The translations under genes were made by a program, and so were the position numbers. Positions 36,606-45,857 of a DNA stretch of 64,000 bases are shown in pieces (position 1 is the stretch's first letter; the number at the start of each line of letters is the position of its first letter). Below the pieces are notes generated by a model. The model saw only the letters and a program-made list of their open reading frames with translations, was not told the origin of the DNA and did no database searches. Where the stretch lies: positions 372,001 through 436,000 of the forward strand of contig NZ_CP025612.1 of the NCBI RefSeq assembly GCF_002868735.1. Reading direction: 5' to 3'. The stretch comes from Niveispirillum cyanobacteriorum (GTDB lineage Bacteria > Pseudomonadota > Alphaproteobacteria > Azospirillales > Azospirillaceae).

Positions 36606-38153
36606 TCAGGCGGATTTCGAGGGATTCGTGGTGTCCGCGGCCTGTTGGCGCAGAAGATGTTTCTGCACCTTGCCCGATCCGGTGCGCGGCAGGCTGTCGG
36701 TGATGAACACACGCTGTGGCCGCTTGTACCGTGCGCAGCGCCCGTCCAGGTGCGTCAGAACCTGTTCCGCCGTAACGGTATGGCCGGCGCGGGGCACCAC
36801 ATAGGCCCAGCCGACCTCGCCCCAGCGCTCATCTGGCACGCCGATGACGGCGGCCTCTGCCACGCTGTCCAGTTCCAAGATGGCGGCCTCCACCTCTGCT
36901 GGATACACATTCTCCCCACCGGAGATGAACATGTCCTTCTTGCGATCCACCAGATAATAGAAGCCGTCGGCATCCCGCCGTGCCGCATCCCCGGTGCGCA
37001 GCCAGCCGCCCTGTTGCGCCAGGGTCGGCAGTTCGGGACGGTTCCAGTAGCCGGGCGACAGGTTGGGGCCGTTGATCCAGATTTCCCCGACACCGCCATC
37101 TGACACGTCCCGTCCCTCATCATCGACCAGACGCAGGCGCAGAGTGGGCCCGGGGATGCCGGCGGAACCGGCCTTGGCCACGATGCGGGCACGGTCGGTG
37201 ATGGGCATACCCAGCACGGTTCCAGCCTCACTCATCCCATAACCATCGGCGATGGTGATGCCATCCTCGGTGAACCGCTGGATCAGGGCGGCGGGCATGG
37301 GCGCGCCGCCGGTGCAGAGCGCGACCAGACGGCCTAGCCGTGCGGGGTTGTAATCGGGATGCTGACGTAGGGTCTGCGCCATCTGCGGCACGCACATGTA
37401 ATGAGTGACACCCATATCGGGGTCCGCCAGACGGGACAGGGTCACCGCGGGGTCAAACCCACGCGACAGCAGCAGCGTTCCGCCTTGCGCCAGCGGGGTC
37501 CGCACCATTGTGACTAGGCCCACAACATGGAACAGCGGCATGTCGCAGAGCACGACGCTGTCGGCATTCAGGCGGTTCATCAGGCCGAAATTGATGTTCG
37601 TGAAGAACAGGTTGCTTTCGGTCAGCAAAGCCCCTTTGGGCCGGCCCGACGTGCCCGACGTGTATAGCAGCGTAGAGGGCTGATCCACGGATGGCGGTAT
37701 CGCTGGGCGCAGCGGCTCCATAGCGGTCCAGGCTGCATCAGCCTGTGACAGTTCCAGGATTTCCGTGCCTGCGCAGCCTTCCGCCGCCAGCGTGGCAGTG
37801 TCCAAGAACTCTGCATCGGCCAGCAGCAGGGCCGGGGACGCATCCGCGACCTGGAACGCCAGTTCCGGTACCGTCAGACGCCAGTTCAAGGGGGCGAAGA
37901 TGGAACCCAGGCGTGCGGCGGCCAGATGCAGCACGGGCATGGCCGCGTCATTGCGCCCGATAACCGCGATACGCTGTCCCGCCGCATCACCCAGCCGGGC
38001 CAACAGCCAGGCACAGCAACGGTTCACGGCGGCGTCCAGCCCGGCATAAGTGAACCGGCGCCCACCGACCAGATCAATCATGGCGATCTTGTCCGGCTGC
38101 GCTGCTGCCTGAAAGGCCAGCGGATCGGGGGCGGGAAGATGGGGGGTAACCAT
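36606..38153 (-). CDS. fcs: Feruloyl-CoA synthetase-like acyl-CoA ligase
   Basis: The 515-residue AMP-forming ligase of the ANL superfamily has the P-loop STLLYTSGTSGRPKGALLTESN, the aryl/acyl pocket region PLFHVVGLV, the adenine motif DGYGMSEAGTVLG, the hinge DRKKDMFISGGENVYPAEVE and the catalytic lysine in PRTGSGKVQK. Its gene stands between ech and a MarR gene and follows vdh, so the substrate is most likely ferulate, p-coumarate or caffeate. AGGG seven bases before the ATG at 38153 supports the start. Product would be feruloyl-CoA, consumed by Ech. Confidence 0.85.
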   Translation of the reverse strand: MVTPHLPAPDPLAFQAAAQPDKIAMIDLVGGRRFTYAGLDAAVNRCCAWLLARLGDAAGQRIAVIGRNDAAMPVLHLAAARLGSIFAPLNWRLTVPELAFQVADASPALLLADAEFLDTATLAAEGCAGTEILELSQADAAWTAMEPLRPAIPPSVDQPSTLLYTSGTSGRPKGALLTESNLFFTNINFGLMNRLNADSVVLCDMPLFHVVGLVTMVRTPLAQGGTLLLSRGFDPAVTLSRLADPDMGVTHYMCVPQMAQTLRQHPDYNPARLGRLVALCTGGAPMPAALIQRFTEDGITIADGYGMSEAGTVLGMPITDRARIVAKAGSAGIPGPTLRLRLVDDEGRDVSDGGVGEIWINGPNLSPGYWNRPELPTLAQQGGWLRTGDAARRDADGFYYLVDRKKDMFISGGENVYPAEVEAAILELDSVAEAAVIGVPDERWGEVGWAYVVPRAGHTVTAEQVLTHLDGRCARYKRPQRVFITDSLPRTGSGKVQKHLLRQQAADTTNPSKSA

Positions 38154-38235
38154 GGAACAGCCCTCAAACAATACCGACCTGACAGGTGCCGGGTCCCGTC
38201 AAGGGGACAGCCCGGCACAAGCAGCGCTTATCCGA

Positions 38236-39054
38236 TTACCCGCGCTTGTACGCGCCAAGGCCGGGCTTGTAGCTCTTCTCATCGATGAACTGACGGATGC
38301 CTTCCTTGCGACCATTATTGTCAAAGGAATTGGCGGCTTCCTGTGCGCGGACCAGGAAGTCCTCGGCATTGTCATAGGTCATTTCCTTGACCCGGCGCAC
38401 GGCATCCTTGGTGGCTTTCAGGGCCACCGGGTTCTTTTCCAGCAGGACCTTGGCGATCTCGGTCACGCGGTCCTTCAGCTGGGCCAGCGGCACCGCCTCG
38501 TTCACCAGACGCCATTCGGCGGCCTTCTTGCCGTCGATGGCTTCACCCGTCATGGCGTGGTACATAGCATCGCGCATCGGGATCAGGTCAACGACCACCT
38601 TGGTGGCGCCGCCGCCGGGCAAAATGCCCCAGTTGATCTCCGACAGGCCGAACTTAGCCTCTTCCGCTGCGATGGCCAGATCGCAGGAATAGAGCGGGCC
38701 GTAGCCGCCGCCGAAGCACCAGCCATTGACCATGGCGATGGTCGGCTTCTGGTACCAGCGCAGGCGGCGCCACCAGCCATAGCTTTCACGCTGCGCCTGA
38801 CGGGTGGCGCCCAGACCCTTCTCCTCCGTCTCGCGGAAATATTCCTTCAGGTCCATGCCGGCGGACCAGGCGGTGCCTTCGCCCGACAGGACCAGGACGC
38901 CCACATCCTCGCGGAATTCCAGTTCGTCCAGAACCTCCATCATGCGGCGGTTCAGGGTCGGGCTCATGCAATTGCGCTTTTCCGGGCGGTTGAAACGGAC
39001 CCAGGCGATGCCATCCACGACATCAAAGGCGACAGTGTCAGCGGTGCTCATCAT
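38236..39054 (-). CDS. ech: Hydroxycinnamoyl-CoA hydratase-lyase
   Basis: The 272-residue crotonase-fold enzyme matches feruloyl-CoA hydratase/vanillin synthase (HCHL) very well: FNRPEKRNCMSPTLNRRMMEVLDELE, GTAWSAGMDLKEYFRE, KPTIAMVNGWCFGGGYGPLYSCDLAIAAEEAKFGLSEINWGILPGG and the C-terminal KSYKPGLGAYKRG. The catalytic glutamate is in SEINWG. It hydrates feruloyl-CoA and cleaves it to vanillin and acetyl-CoA. Starts at 39060, 39054 and 39051 are possible; AGGA is five bases before 39054. It lies between vdh and fcs. Confidence 0.93.
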   Translation of the reverse strand: MMSTADTVAFDVVDGIAWVRFNRPEKRNCMSPTLNRRMMEVLDELEFREDVGVLVLSGEGTAWSAGMDLKEYFRETEEKGLGATRQAQRESYGWWRRLRWYQKPTIAMVNGWCFGGGYGPLYSCDLAIAAEEAKFGLSEINWGILPGGGATKVVVDLIPMRDAMYHAMTGEAIDGKKAAEWRLVNEAVPLAQLKDRVTEIAKVLLEKNPVALKATKDAVRRVKEMTYDNAEDFLVRAQEAANSFDNNGRKEGIRQFIDEKSYKPGLGAYKRG

Positions 39055-39078
39055 GTTCATCCTGAATGGGGATATTCA

Positions 39079-40539
39079 TCAGATCGGGAAATGGCCGGGC
39101 AGCGTTTCCAGTGTGATCCAGCGCAGTTCGGTGAAGGCATCGATGCCGGCCTTGCCGCCGAACCGGCCATAGCCGCTGTCCTTGACGCCGCCAAAAGGCA
39201 TCTGCGCCTCATCATGGACGGTGGCGCCATTGACATGGCAGATGCCTGACTGGACACGCCGGGCCAGACGCAGGCCACGGGCCGCATCGCGGGTGAAGAT
39301 GGAGGCGGACAGGCCGTATTCGGTATCGTTGGCAGTGCGGATGGCCGCATCCTCCCCGTCCACCCGCACGATGGTGGTCACGGGGCCAAAGCTTTCCTCG
39401 GCATAGATGCGCATGGCGGGCGTAACATGGTCCAGGATGGCCGCCGACATCAGCGTGCCCTTGGTTGGCGTCGGCTGATACAGCTTTGCCCCCTTGGACA
39501 CGGCGTCGTCGATCAGGGCCTGGATGCTGGTGACAGCATGCGGATCGACCACGGAACCTAGCGGCGTCTTGCCTTCACGCGGGTCGCCGGCGACCAGGGT
39601 GGCTGCCTTGGCCGCGAATTTCTCAACGAACGCGTCGGCCACCTTGTTGTCCACCACGATGCGTTCGGTCGACATGCAGATCTGTCCGGAATTGAAGAAG
39701 GCGCCGAAGGCGGCGGCCTTCACTGCCTCATCCAGGTCGGCATCATCCAGCACCACGAACGGCGCCTTGCCACCCAGTTCCAGCAGCACCGGCTTCAGAT
39801 TGCGGCCCGCGCGTTCGGCGATGATGCGGCCTACGCGGGTGGAACCGGTGAAGTTGATCCGGCGAACCGCGGGATGGTCGATCAGGGCACCGACGATGCC
39901 ACCGGCATCCTCTGGCGCGTTGGTCACGACATTAACAACGCCCGCCGGGAAGCCGGCATCGGCCAGGGCCGCACCGATCAGGGCATGCGTGCGGGGGCAC
40001 AGTTCGGACGCCTTCAGGATCACCGCATTGCCGCAAGCCAGTGCCGTTGCCACGGCTCGTACGCCCAGGATGACGGGCGCGTTCCACGGGGCAATGCCCA
40101 GGATCACGCCCACCGGCTGGCGCACCGCCATGGCTATGCAGCCTGGCTTGTCGGACGGAATCACCTCGCCATTGATCTGTGTGGTCATCGACGCGGCCTC
40201 GCGCAGCATGGAGGCGGCCAGCGTTACATTAAACCCGGCCCAGCCGGCGGTGGCACCAGTTTCGGCGGCCATGGCGGCGATGAAGTCCGGCATGCGGGCC
40301 GTCAGGGCCTCAGACGCCTTTAGCAGCAGGGCGCGGCGGGCATTGGGGCCGGTTTCCGACCAGGCAGGAAAGGCGGCGGCGGCGGCATCCGCGGCTTCGC
40401 GTGCATCATCGATGCTGGCAGCGGCGGCGGTGCTGGCCACCTCCCCGGTCAGGGGATTGAGACGGGTGAAGCTGCGGCCCTCGGCGGCCGGACGGGTCTT
40501 GCCGCCGATCAGCAGGGCGGCGTCCAATTGCGTGCTCAT
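39079..40539 (-). CDS. vdh: Vanillin (aromatic aldehyde) dehydrogenase
   Basis: The 486-residue aldehyde dehydrogenase has SNAxx-like cofactor segment LGIAPWNAPVILGVRAVATALACGNAVILKASELCPRTH, base glutamate in VLLELGGKAPFVVLDDADLDEAV and catalytic cysteine in FFNSGQICMSTERIVVD. It oxidises vanillin, 4-hydroxybenzaldehyde or protocatechualdehyde to the acid. GGAGG eight bases before the ATG at 40539 fixes the start. It is the first gene of the unit vdh-ech-fcs-marR. A vanillate O-demethylase is not in the window. Confidence 0.9.
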   Translation of the reverse strand: MSTQLDAALLIGGKTRPAAEGRSFTRLNPLTGEVASTAAAASIDDAREAADAAAAAFPAWSETGPNARRALLLKASEALTARMPDFIAAMAAETGATAGWAGFNVTLAASMLREAASMTTQINGEVIPSDKPGCIAMAVRQPVGVILGIAPWNAPVILGVRAVATALACGNAVILKASELCPRTHALIGAALADAGFPAGVVNVVTNAPEDAGGIVGALIDHPAVRRINFTGSTRVGRIIAERAGRNLKPVLLELGGKAPFVVLDDADLDEAVKAAAFGAFFNSGQICMSTERIVVDNKVADAFVEKFAAKAATLVAGDPREGKTPLGSVVDPHAVTSIQALIDDAVSKGAKLYQPTPTKGTLMSAAILDHVTPAMRIYAEESFGPVTTIVRVDGEDAAIRTANDTEYGLSASIFTRDAARGLRLARRVQSGICHVNGATVHDEAQMPFGGVKDSGYGRFGGKAGIDAFTELRWITLETLPGHFPI

Positions 40540-40584
40540 GCGCCATTTCCTCCCATATAGGGCCATCGGCCCGTTATTAGTTAT

Positions 40585-40613
40585 GTTATATAATGAATTT
40601 TGCAGCGACGCAA
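40585..40613 (-). promoter_or_regulatory. Promoter of vdh-ech-fcs operon with palindromic -10 region
   Basis: On the minus strand TTGCGT (40608-40613), a 17-base spacer and TATAAC (40585-40590) form a sigma70 promoter about 46 bases before the vdh ATG. The -10 region is inside the palindrome TTATATAA (40587-40594), and TGTTATAT (40584-40591) recurs upstream of the TonB receptor gene. A repressor bound here would block RNA polymerase. Confidence 0.6.
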
Positions 40614-40753
40614 GAGGGGGTGCGTAGGGAATGCGCTCGGTCGCTGTCGGGTGTTCTCCGCTCCACACTCAAGCCATTGATTGGCAGGACATACAGGGGC
40701 GGATGCGTCACATGATTAAAAGCATTAACGCCAACCCTTGTCCAATAAAATGA

Positions 40754-40792
40754 TTATGCATGATAACAAGATTCTGTATTATGATGTCATCA
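40754..40792 (+). promoter_or_regulatory. Candidate MarR operators before the permease gene
   Basis: Two dyads lie 48-86 bases upstream of the permease ATG. TTATGCATGATAACAA (40754-40769) reads on the minus strand as TTGTTATCATGCATAA, 13 of 16 identical to a site before the TonB receptor gene. TGATGTCATCA (40782-40792) is a perfect palindrome and sits within the wider repeat ATTCTG/CAGAAT (40771-40796). TATTAT at 40777-40782 may be the -10 box between them. Regulator identity is inferred. Confidence 0.45.
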
Positions 40793-40839
40793 GAATCGCC
40801 AAAGCCCCCGCCACGAGGGGCATAGACGGGAGGTTACCC

Positions 40840-42042
40840 ATGGGCGCACCCGCCCAATCCGTGCCGCGTGGCGGCATCACCCTGCTTCTCTGCTTCCTGA
40901 TCGCGCTGCTGGAAGGCTTTGATATTCAAGCCATCGGCGTTGCGGCCCCGTATCTGATCCCGCAACTGGGCCTGACGCCTGGACAGGCGGGTGTGGTGTT
41001 TGGGGCCGGCATGGCGGGCCTTGTGCTTGGCGCCTTCACCGGCGGCTGGTTGGCCGACCGTATGGGACGCAAAGGCCTGCTGATGGTCTGTGTGGCGATT
41101 TTCGGCCTGTTCACGCTTGCCACGTTGGTGGCGACCGGTCCGGTATCGCTTGGCGTCTTCCGGCTCTTCGCAGGTGCCGGCATGGGGGCGGCGATGCCCA
41201 GCCTTGTGGCGGTTGCGCTGGAAATCGCGCCACCGGAACGCCGTACCCGCACCATCACGCTGATGTTTTCCGGCATGCCGGCGGGTGGCGCCTTGGCCGC
41301 GCTGTTTGCGGCGGGTCTGCTGGAGCAGTATGGCTGGCACTCCATCTTCCTGGCCGGCGGCGTGTTGCCCCTGTTGCTGCTGCCCGCCATGTGGAAGCTG
41401 ATGCCCGACAGCCGGGTGGTTCATGCCTCCCTGGCGGAGCGTCCCGGTGCTGTAAAGGCACTGTTTGGTGAGGGGCGGTTGCTGATCACCCTGCTGGCCT
41501 GGTTCACCTTTGGCATGACGCTGCTGGTTCTGTATCTGCTGCTGAACTGGCTGCCGTCGCTGGTTGCTGCCAAGGGGTTGGGCGGTGTCGGTGGGGCAGG
41601 GGCGGCCTTTGCCTTCAATGCCGGCAGTATTGTCGGGGCCCTGGGGATCGGGTTTCTGGTTGACCGGCTGGGGCCACGCATTCCCATCATCGCGGCCTAT
41701 CCTTGCCTGGCGCTGGCCATGTTCGGGCTGGCAGGGGCTGAGAATCTGGTGCCGGTGTTGGTTCTGGCCGGGCTTGCGGGCTTCTTCCTGCTGGGCGCGC
41801 AATATTCGCTCTATGGAATCATCCCGCTCTACTATCCAGGCGTCGTCCGTGGTCTCGCCACGGGTGCCTCCATTGCGGTTGGCCGTTTAGGTTCCATCGC
41901 CGGCCCGCTGGTGGCAGGTCATCTGCTGGGCCAGGGTTGGGGACCGGCGGGCGTTGCCATGGCCATGGTGCCTGTCGTATTGGCCGCAGGCGTGTCAGCG
42001 GCGGTGATGACCATTCGTGGCCGTTATGTAGACAACGGATAA
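40840..42042 (+). CDS. MFS aromatic acid:H+ symporter-like permease
   Basis: The 400-residue protein has about twelve helices and the AAHS family pattern: ALLEGFDIQAIGVAAPYLIPQLGLTPGQAG, the loop 2-3 motif GGWLADRMGRKGLLM, FRLFAGAGMGAAMPSLVAVALEIAPPERRTRT. Members (PcaK, MhpT, VanK) import hydroxylated aromatic acids. GGGAGG six bases before the ATG at 40840 supports the start; a longer reading from 40738 would translate the operator region. It is divergent from vdh, so ferulate or coumarate uptake is likely. A strong terminator follows. Confidence 0.87.
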   Translation: MGAPAQSVPRGGITLLLCFLIALLEGFDIQAIGVAAPYLIPQLGLTPGQAGVVFGAGMAGLVLGAFTGGWLADRMGRKGLLMVCVAIFGLFTLATLVATGPVSLGVFRLFAGAGMGAAMPSLVAVALEIAPPERRTRTITLMFSGMPAGGALAALFAAGLLEQYGWHSIFLAGGVLPLLLLPAMWKLMPDSRVVHASLAERPGAVKALFGEGRLLITLLAWFTFGMTLLVLYLLLNWLPSLVAAKGLGGVGGAGAAFAFNAGSIVGALGIGFLVDRLGPRIPIIAAYPCLALAMFGLAGAENLVPVLVLAGLAGFFLLGAQYSLYGIIPLYYPGVVRGLATGASIAVGRLGSIAGPLVAGHLLGQGWGPAGVAMAMVPVVLAAGVSAAVMTIRGRYVDNG

Positions 42043-42066
42043 ATCATTATTCCCTGTAACGAGTCC

Positions 42067-42100
42067 AAGCCCGTGGCACCCCGTGTCACGGGCTTTTTTT
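42067..42100 (+). terminator. Terminator after the aromatic acid permease gene
   Basis: AAGCCCGTG (42067-42075) pairs with CACGGGCTT (42087-42095), loop of 11 bases, followed by a run of seven T. It is 25 bases beyond the stop codon. Confidence 0.9.
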
Positions 42101-42142
42101 GCCCCTGGACGGAGCCCGTTGGAAATTCGTCGTGCTTATAAT

Positions 42143-42158
42143 TTGTTATATTGCATTA
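42143..42158 (+). promoter_or_regulatory. Candidate operator upstream of the TonB receptor gene
   Basis: TTGTTATATTGCATTA shares 13 of 16 positions with the inverted site before the permease gene and the octamer TGTTATAT with the vdh promoter. TATAAT at 42137-42142 lies just upstream and may be a -10 box; no good -35 was found. Confidence 0.4.
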
Positions 42159-42247
42159 CATGTTGCGCTGTCGTATCGTTGCGTAATTCAACGAATCAAG
42201 AGCCCGCTTCGCTTTGCGCGTCCGGGCCATCCCAAGGGAGAAGCCCT

Positions 42248-44371
42248 ATGAAGAAGCTGGCATCGCGCCCGGCAGTGCGTCTGCTTACCCTTTTGCTGAC
42301 CGGTAGTGCCATCGTTCCGGCGGCTTTGGCCCAGGCCGACAGCGCCCCTGTTCTGGAAGAGATCGTGGTGACGGCGGAACGCCGGACACAGAGCCTTCAG
42401 GACGTGCCGATCAGCGCCACGGTCCTGTCGGGTGAGGATATCGTCCGCAAGGGTGTGGCCAATCTGGCCGATATTCAGCAGGTCTCCCCCTCCATTGCCA
42501 TCAATCAGGTGAACCGTTCCACCTATGTGAATATCCGCGGCGTCGGTATCGCGCAGACGGCCCCCAGCTCCAGCCCCGGCGTCGCCTATTACATCGACGG
42601 GCAGCTTATCCCGCATGAACAGTTCATCAGCCAGTCCTTCTACGATATTGGCTCGCTGGAAGTGCTGCGCGGGCCGCAGGGCACGCTGACGGGCCAGAAT
42701 TCCACGGGTGGCGCCATCTATGTGCGCACGCCGGACCCGGAATTCGGGGTGGTGAAGGGCTTTGTCGACCAGACCATCGCATCCTATGACTGGTATCGCA
42801 CCACCGGTGCCTTGAATGTCGGGATGGGTGACAATGTCGCCGTGCGCGTTGCCGCCGTCCGCGACAAGCGTGATAGCTTTTCCAAGAATATCGGACCCAG
42901 CCGCAGCGATCCGGGCAATATCGATCTGGAGGGTGCCCGCCTCAACATCGCCCTGCGCAACGATGCCGAGACGCTGCGCATCAACCTGCGCGGGGAATAT
43001 TTCAACAGCGATAGCGACAACAACGCCGTCAAGCGTCGCAATGATACCGTCAGCACCAATCCCTATGTCATTCAGGAAGACGCCATTTCCTACCTGAAGC
43101 AGGAAGGTTATCGGCTATCGGGTGAGCTGAAACTCGCGCTGTCGGACAGCGTCGATCTGCGCGCGCTCACCTCCTGGCAGGATGGCAGCACGACGGACCA
43201 GACCGATGGCGACCGCACATCCACGGCCCGCCCGCGTCCGCCTGCATCCAATGTCGGACGCGTCGGTTACACTGACACCACCATTGAAACGCTGATCAAC
43301 GAGGTGAACCTTCTCTCCACCGGTGATGGGCCGCTGACCTGGGTGATCGGTGCCTTCCGCATGGATGAGGATATTCCCATCACCGTCCTGCGCGACAATA
43401 ACAACACCGTCAATTTCGTCTCCTCCACCTCCACCATCATTTCGAAGGTGACGAACAAGTCGCAGTCGGTTTTCGGTCAGGCGAACTATTTCGCGACGGA
43501 GCAGTGGGAACTGATCGTTGGTGCCCGCCACTCCTGGGATGACCAGACCTATAACCGTATCGTTTCCGCCGGCGGCACGGGCATCAGCAAGCTCAGCTCC
43601 ACCAAGCTGACGGGCAAGGTGGGCGCGAACTACCACGCGACCAACGACACGATGCTCTATGCCAGCCTGTCGCGTGGGTACAAGGCCGGTGGCGGCAACC
43701 TGCCGGCCTCCAGCCCGGCCTTCGGCCCCGAAACCAATCTGGTCTATGAGGCGGGTTGGAAGACCACCTTGCTGGACCGTCGCCTGCGCCTGAACGGGTC
43801 GGTGTTCTATTCTGACTACAAGGATATGCAGCTGGCCAGCTTGGCCAACGGCTTGCCGCTGACCCAGAACGCCGCTGCCGGCCAGTCGATGGGCGGTGAG
43901 CTGGAGCTGGAGGGACGGTTCGGTGCGTTGGGCTTCAATGCCGGTCTTGGTTATTTGGATGCCGAGTTTGCAAAGAATACGACGCTGCAGAACACGGTCG
44001 CCAACCGCAATGAGTTGGTGACAAAGGGCAGCACGCTGCCCTTCTCCCCGGAATGGACCGTGAATGCCGGGGTCCAGTACGAGATCATGGCGGGCGAGAC
44101 GGCCATCACCCCGCGCCTGCAATGGAGCCACGTTGGCAAAAGCTACGCGACCCCGTTCCCCAGCCTTGTCACCACCCTGCCGTCGCGCGATGTGTTCGAT
44201 GCCCGCCTGTCCATCGATCCCACGGATGCCGTCCGCCTGGAACTGTTCGTGACGAACCTGTTTGACGAAACCTACATTGCCAGCCAGCTTCAGAACTCTT
44301 CCTCCGCTGATGGCGGCATTATCTATGGCGCGCGTCGTCAGTATGGCGGCCGCCTGACCTACCGGTTCTAA
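42248..44371 (+). CDS. TonB-dependent receptor, probably for an aromatic substrate
   Basis: 707 residues with a signal peptide (MKKLASRPAVRLLTLLLTGSAIVPAALA), TonB-box-like EEIVVTAERR, a plug domain (LQDVPISATVLSGEDI, VNIRGVGIAQTAPSSSPGVAYYIDG, LEVLRGPQGTLTGQNSTGGAIYV) and a 22-strand barrel ending GGRLTYRF. The plug pattern is that of the broad receptor group in Sphingomonads and Caulobacter rather than of siderophore receptors. Genomic position between ferulate genes and an oxidative cytochrome suggests uptake of lignin-derived aromatics, possibly conjugates or dimers. GGGAGAAG precedes the ATG. A gene for a diheme cytochrome follows after 15 bases. Confidence 0.87.
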   Translation: MKKLASRPAVRLLTLLLTGSAIVPAALAQADSAPVLEEIVVTAERRTQSLQDVPISATVLSGEDIVRKGVANLADIQQVSPSIAINQVNRSTYVNIRGVGIAQTAPSSSPGVAYYIDGQLIPHEQFISQSFYDIGSLEVLRGPQGTLTGQNSTGGAIYVRTPDPEFGVVKGFVDQTIASYDWYRTTGALNVGMGDNVAVRVAAVRDKRDSFSKNIGPSRSDPGNIDLEGARLNIALRNDAETLRINLRGEYFNSDSDNNAVKRRNDTVSTNPYVIQEDAISYLKQEGYRLSGELKLALSDSVDLRALTSWQDGSTTDQTDGDRTSTARPRPPASNVGRVGYTDTTIETLINEVNLLSTGDGPLTWVIGAFRMDEDIPITVLRDNNNTVNFVSSTSTIISKVTNKSQSVFGQANYFATEQWELIVGARHSWDDQTYNRIVSAGGTGISKLSSTKLTGKVGANYHATNDTMLYASLSRGYKAGGGNLPASSPAFGPETNLVYEAGWKTTLLDRRLRLNGSVFYSDYKDMQLASLANGLPLTQNAAAGQSMGGELELEGRFGALGFNAGLGYLDAEFAKNTTLQNTVANRNELVTKGSTLPFSPEWTVNAGVQYEIMAGETAITPRLQWSHVGKSYATPFPSLVTTLPSRDVFDARLSIDPTDAVRLELFVTNLFDETYIASQLQNSSSADGGIIYGARRQYGGRLTYRF

Positions 44372-44386
44372 GGCGAGGGTGTCTTT

Positions 44387-45856
44387 ATGAAGCGGTCCTT
44401 CGTTTCCGTCCTGGCCCTGCTGGCGGCCTTCACCCTGCCGGCGGGGGCCACCTGGTGGTCGCCTGGCGACGGTACGCCCTTTCCGGCTCAGTATGATGAC
44501 GCCGACCCGGATGGTGTCACCCGCCTGCTGCTGGATGGCGGGCCGATGGAGACGAAGGGCCATCCCTTCTTCGAACCGAAGGGAAAGTACGGGCGTGCCT
44601 GCGTCACCTGTCACCAGCCGTCGGACGGGATGAGCCTGTCGGCTGAAACCGCCCGTATCCGGTGGCAGGAGACGGAGGGCAACGACCCGCTTTTTGCGGC
44701 CATCGACGGGGCCAACTGCCCCGATCTGGCGCAGGGGGAGCGGGCATCGCATTCCCTGCTGCTGGATCATGGCCTGTTCCGTATCGCCCGGCCCTGGCCG
44801 CCTGTCGATCATGATGGGCAGAAGATTGAACCCGACTTCACGCTGGAGGTTGTGCGCGACCCGACCGGATGCAATGCGTCCAAGGTCTGGGGTCTATCAT
44901 CACCGAACCCGCAGGTTTCCGTCTTCCGCCGGCCTCGTCCTGTGGCGAACTTCAAATATATCCTTGCCATGGGGTTCGCGGTCGATCCCAAGGTCGGCAA
45001 GCCCCTGCCCATCGATCCCGAAACCGGGCAGATGGTCAGCGGCAACCTGATGGCGGATCGCCGCGTCCTGTCGCTGGAAGCGCAGATGCGTGACGCAGCC
45101 CATTCCCATCTGGGCTTCGACGCGTTGACCCCGGACGATATCAAACGCATCCGTGATTTTGAGGATCGTATCTTCGTTGCGCGGCAGCGGGACCGTGTCG
45201 GCGGCGATCTGGACTCGATGGGCGCCCGTGGTGGCCCGGAAACCCTAGCGAAATCTGAACCTGGCCGCCTGGGCAGTCAGGGAATGGCGGTGTGGAGCGA
45301 GTTTGCGGCGTGGGAGAAAATCCCAGCCGATGCCGATATCACGCCGGAACAGCGGGCATGGCGGGAATCCGTTGCCCGTGGGGCGCGTGTCTTCCGGGAG
45401 AAGATGTTCCTGATTACCGACAGCGCCGGGATCAATTCCCCCGTCGGCTTCGGCAATCCGGTCCGCAATTCCTGCGTCTTCTGCCATAACATGAGCCAGA
45501 TGGGCATGGATGTGGCTCCTGGTCAGGTCGATCTGGGCACCACCACCATGCCCTTTGCTGATCCGCAGCCGCATCTGCCTTTGTTCCGCCTCACCTGCAA
45601 GGGGCCGGCGCATCCGCATTATGGTCGCGTCATCCATACCCACGATCCGGGATACGCCTTGACCACGGGACGGTGTGAGGATGTGGGCAAGATCACCTTG
45701 CAGACCCTGCGCGGCCTGACGGGCAGGGCACCCTATTTCGCCAGCGGCTCTGCCCCCGATCTGCGGGCTGTGATCGACTATTACGACCGGCGCTACAATA
45801 TCGGCTACACGGAGCAAGAAAAGCGCGATCTGGTCAATCTGATGGGGGCGCTCTGA
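44387..45856 (+). CDS. Exported diheme cytochrome c, unknown role
   Basis: 489 residues: signal peptide MKRSFVSVLALLAAFTLPAGA, then heme sites CVTCH (about residue 72) and CVFCH (about residue 366). The C-terminal block HIT-like CEDVGKITLQTLRGLTGRAPYFASGSAPDLRAVIDYYDRRYNIGYTEQEKRDLVNLMGAL resembles the end of MauG/cytochrome c peroxidase-type proteins (TAPYFHDGS...), here with RAPYFASGSA instead of a histidine. The spacing of heme motifs is much larger than in those families. It lies between a TonB receptor and an OmpA-like gene, one base from the latter, so a periplasmic oxidation linked to aromatic uptake is possible. Confidence 0.75.
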   Translation: MKRSFVSVLALLAAFTLPAGATWWSPGDGTPFPAQYDDADPDGVTRLLLDGGPMETKGHPFFEPKGKYGRACVTCHQPSDGMSLSAETARIRWQETEGNDPLFAAIDGANCPDLAQGERASHSLLLDHGLFRIARPWPPVDHDGQKIEPDFTLEVVRDPTGCNASKVWGLSSPNPQVSVFRRPRPVANFKYILAMGFAVDPKVGKPLPIDPETGQMVSGNLMADRRVLSLEAQMRDAAHSHLGFDALTPDDIKRIRDFEDRIFVARQRDRVGGDLDSMGARGGPETLAKSEPGRLGSQGMAVWSEFAAWEKIPADADITPEQRAWRESVARGARVFREKMFLITDSAGINSPVGFGNPVRNSCVFCHNMSQMGMDVAPGQVDLGTTTMPFADPQPHLPLFRLTCKGPAHPHYGRVIHTHDPGYALTTGRCEDVGKITLQTLRGLTGRAPYFASGSAPDLRAVIDYYDRRYNIGYTEQEKRDLVNLMGAL

Positions 45857-45857
45857 C

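Noticed and set aside
43115-44812. Long reading frame antisense to the TonB receptor and cytochrome genes
   Set aside because: It spans two real genes on the other strand and has no recognisable motif.
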